7,571 bases of DNA, from contig JBBQNC010000183.1 of NCBI GenBank assembly GCA_038329555.1, positions 1 through 7,571 on the forward strand, read 5' to 3'. The position numbers were made by a program, and so were the translations under genes. The notes beneath the pieces are model-generated. The model saw only the letters and a program-made list of their open reading frames with translations, ran no database searches and was not told the origin of the DNA. The first letter of the stretch is position 1; every line of letters starts with the position of its first letter. Positions 5,860 to 7,571 of this stretch are shown here, in pieces. Source of the DNA: JALYUA01 sp038329555 (GTDB lineage Bacteria; Acidobacteriota; Thermoanaerobaculia; UBA5066; Gp7-AA6).

Positions 5860-7221
5860 TCATGCTCCGCGCTTCACGAGGTGCGCCGTGAAGCCGTCGT
5901 TCGTGGGTCCGGGGAAGATCCGGAACCGGTTTCCCTCGACGTAGGGCGCGAGCCCGGGTGGCGCGTCGATCGGAGCGGGAACGAGATCCGGGTCCCCCGC
6001 GAGCACCGCAGCGACCACCCGGTCGTTCTCCTCCTCCTCGAGGCTGCACGTCGAGTAGAGAAGGAACCCGCCCGGCGCGAGCAGCGCGGCGGCCGCCGCG
6101 AGGCCGTCCCCCTGCGCCTTCGCGAGCCGGTCGATCGCCGCCGGCGTGATGCGCCGCCGGATCTCCGGGTTCTTCCGCAGCGTACCCGTGCCGCTGCACG
6201 GCGCATCGAAGAGGACGCGATCGAAGCACCCGGCGGCGAGCGGAAGGCGCGTCACGTCCGCCGCGACCGGCCGGGCTTCCGGATAGCCCAGACGGCCCGA
6301 CGCCTCGACGAGCCGCTCCAGGCGCCCGGGAGAACGGTCGACGGACACGACCCGGCGGGCGCGGCCGAGCGCGAGCGCGGAAAACGATTTTCCCCCCGGC
6401 GCCGCGGCGAGATCGACGAGCGACTCCCCCGCCGGCAACAGGAGCGGGAGCGCCTGCGACGCGAGATCCTGGATGGCGAAGTGCCCCGAACCGAACAGGG
6501 GCGACCGGAGGGGATTCCCCGACCGGACGGAGAGTCCGAGCGGCGAGAAGGGAGACGCCTCCGTGACGATTCCCTCGGCCGCGAGAGCGGCGGCGAGACC
6601 GTCGCGATCGGTTCGACGCGGATTCGTCATCAGGTCCATCCCCGACGGCTCGTTGTCGGAGGCGAGGAGAGCGAGAGTCGCCTCGCGCCCGAAGCGTTCG
6701 ATCCACCGCCGGACGAGAAACTCGGGATGCGAGAAATGGCGGGCGAGCGCATCGGCGGCCGCGTCCGCCGGGTCGAGGCCTCCGGCGGCGCCCGCGGGCG
6801 TCGCGCGGAGGAGATTGCGCAGGATCGCGTTGACGAGCTTGGCGGCGCCTTCCCCGCCACTCGCGCGCGCCTGTCGGACCGCGTCGTCCACGGCGGCGTA
6901 CGCGGGCACGCGCTCGAGGTGCCGGACCTGGTAGAGCGCCACCTCGAGGATCTCGCGGAGCGGCGGCGCGAGCTTTTTCCACGGGACCCGGGAGGCGCCG
7001 GCGAGCTCGGCGTCGAGACCCTCCTTGTGGCGAAGGACGCCGAGCACGAGATGACGAAGGAGATCGTGGTCCTCCCCCGAAAGGTTCGCTCCGCGCTCGG
7101 CGAGAAGAAGCGAGGCCCGTCCTCCGCGCTCGAGGACCTCGCGCAGAACCTGGACGGCGCGGCGCCGCGCGGGGGAAGCGCCGCGGTCCCCCTTTACGTT
7201 CGCCGGAGGGCCTCCCTTCAC
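5860..7221 (-). CDS. rsmB: 16S rRNA (cytosine-967-C5)-methyltransferase RsmB (Sun/Fmu)
   Basis: RsmB methylates C967 (E. coli numbering) of 16S rRNA with S-adenosylmethionine. The 453 residues are close to the family norm. An N-terminal NusB-like RNA-binding domain (about 16-140) includes RRAVQVLREVLERG (20-33) and AAVDDAVRQAR (109-119). The Rossmann methyltransferase domain follows: the linker pattern FAIQDLASQ (248-256), SAM motif I LVDLAAAPGGKSF (268-280), acidic SVDRSPGR (293-300) with Asp295, motif IV DAPCSGTGTLRKNPE (339-353) with Cys342, and motif VI GGFLLYSTCSLEEEEN (384-399) with Cys392. Both conserved cysteines of m5C RNA methyltransferases are thus present (nucleophile in motif VI, release in motif IV). 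The GTG start at 7221 overlaps the fmt stop as GTGA; fmt followed by rsmB is a common order. An Ala/Gly-rich linker (141-160) separates the domains. Confidence 0.96.
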   Translation of the reverse strand: MKGGPPANVKGDRGASPARRRAVQVLREVLERGGRASLLLAERGANLSGEDHDLLRHLVLGVLRHKEGLDAELAGASRVPWKKLAPPLREILEVALYQVRHLERVPAYAAVDDAVRQARASGGEGAAKLVNAILRNLLRATPAGAAGGLDPADAAADALARHFSHPEFLVRRWIERFGREATLALLASDNEPSGMDLMTNPRRTDRDGLAAALAAEGIVTEASPFSPLGLSVRSGNPLRSPLFGSGHFAIQDLASQALPLLLPAGESLVDLAAAPGGKSFSALALGRARRVVSVDRSPGRLERLVEASGRLGYPEARPVAADVTRLPLAAGCFDRVLFDAPCSGTGTLRKNPEIRRRITPAAIDRLAKAQGDGLAAAAALLAPGGFLLYSTCSLEEEENDRVVAAVLAGDPDLVPAPIDAPPGLAPYVEGNRFRIFPGPTNDGFTAHLVKRGA

Positions 7222-7571
7222 GGCGTCTGCGAGCCGAAGCGGCCCGTGAGCCGCGCGCCGAGAGCGAACTGGGCGCCGTTGACGGGTGAGCGGCCCTCGC
7301 GCTGCAGGCGGCGGAGGACGAGCGACGTCCCCTGTCCCGCGGCGGCGACGAGCTCGCCTCCCTCCTGCCAGAACGATCCGGGCGGCTCCGAGCGGTCCGC
7401 GCGCCCGACTTCGGCGTCGAGGATCTTGATCCGCTCGGACCCGAGAAAGGTGAACAGGCCCGGCCAGGGGGTGAACGCGCGCCGCCGCCTCTCGAGAGCC
7501 CCGGCCGGCAACGACCAGTCCGCTTCGCCATCCTCCCGGCGGATGTGCCGGCAGTGTGTGGGATCTCCCTG
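7218..7571 (-). CDS. fmt: Methionyl-tRNA formyltransferase, C-terminal part (cut by window edge)
   Basis: Fmt formylates initiator Met-tRNA with 10-formyl-tetrahydrofolate. Only the last 117 residues are in the window; the N-terminal catalytic Rossmann domain lies beyond the right edge. The segment opens in the linker to the C-terminal domain, with REDGEADWSLPAGALERRRR, an easily recognised Fmt pattern (ITxEDGxIDWxxPAxxLxR in homologues). AFTPWPGLFTFLGSERIKIL follows, then GELVAAAGQGTSLVLRRLQREGR and the ending FALGARLTGRFG, where the C-terminal OB-like domain binds tRNA. The frame is open without interruption from base 7571 to a TGA at 7218-7220. The stop overlaps the rsmB GTG start by four bases, so the two genes are likely cotranscribed and translationally coupled. 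Confidence 0.95.
   Translation of the reverse strand, partial: QGDPTHCRHIRREDGEADWSLPAGALERRRRAFTPWPGLFTFLGSERIKILDAEVGRADRSEPPGSFWQEGGELVAAAGQGTSLVLRRLQREGRSPVNGAQFALGARLTGRFGSQTP

Noticed and set aside
5831..7531. Reading the second aminotransferase as a 941-residue fusion starting at 7531
   Set aside because: The upstream part is an out-of-frame, Arg-rich shadow of rsmB and fmt, both of which are intact in their own frames.

Overview
The window is a GC-rich bacterial chromosome segment with ordinary genes packed closely on both strands. GC-rich codon choice, a CIRCE-controlled groESL operon, an fmt-rsmB pair and nucleotide-sugar enzymes would fit Acidobacteriota or a similar uncultivated high-GC phylum. 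No phylogenetic marker settles this, so the taxon is a guess. I see no tRNA, rRNA, CRISPR array, transposase, integrase or phage gene.

Layout: (1) 1-1175, minus strand: the groES-groEL operon. GroEL is cut by the left edge, and a near-perfect CIRCE operator for the HrcA repressor lies upstream of groES. (2) 1311-4589, plus strand, divergent from groES: an extended-SDR sugar-nucleotide epimerase/dehydratase, a DegT/DnrJ/EryC1-type sugar aminotransferase, and an ArnC/GtrB-like membrane-anchored family 2 glycosyltransferase. The last two overlap by four bases (ATGA). (3) 4590-4705: a short convergent intergenic region holding eleven tandem heptamers. (4) 7571-4706, minus strand: the C-terminal part of fmt, then rsmB overlapping it by four bases (GTGA), then a second DegT-family aminotransferase. 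The window's right edge lies inside fmt.

How the genes may work together: the plus-strand trio reads as a small pathway. An SDR would make or epimerise a keto-sugar nucleotide, a PLP enzyme would aminate it, and the glycosyltransferase would move a sugar onto a polyprenyl-phosphate carrier for cell-surface glycan or lipid decoration. The second aminotransferase, WbpE-like in character, faces this cluster from the end of a translation-related operon (fmt formylates initiator Met-tRNA; rsmB methylates 16S rRNA). It may serve the same or another surface-sugar pathway. Sugar identities cannot be read from sequence.

No clearly new biological system is visible. The most unusual local signals are: an in-frame TACGGG x5 microsatellite that appears to add eight residues after a conserved QYG motif in the first aminotransferase; a Gln where the SDR catalytic Lys is expected; a heptanucleotide array between convergent genes; and a possible leaderless-promoter pattern (TAnnnT 8-11 bases before the ATG) at three sugar genes, in contrast to the strong Shine-Dalgarno sites of groES and groEL.
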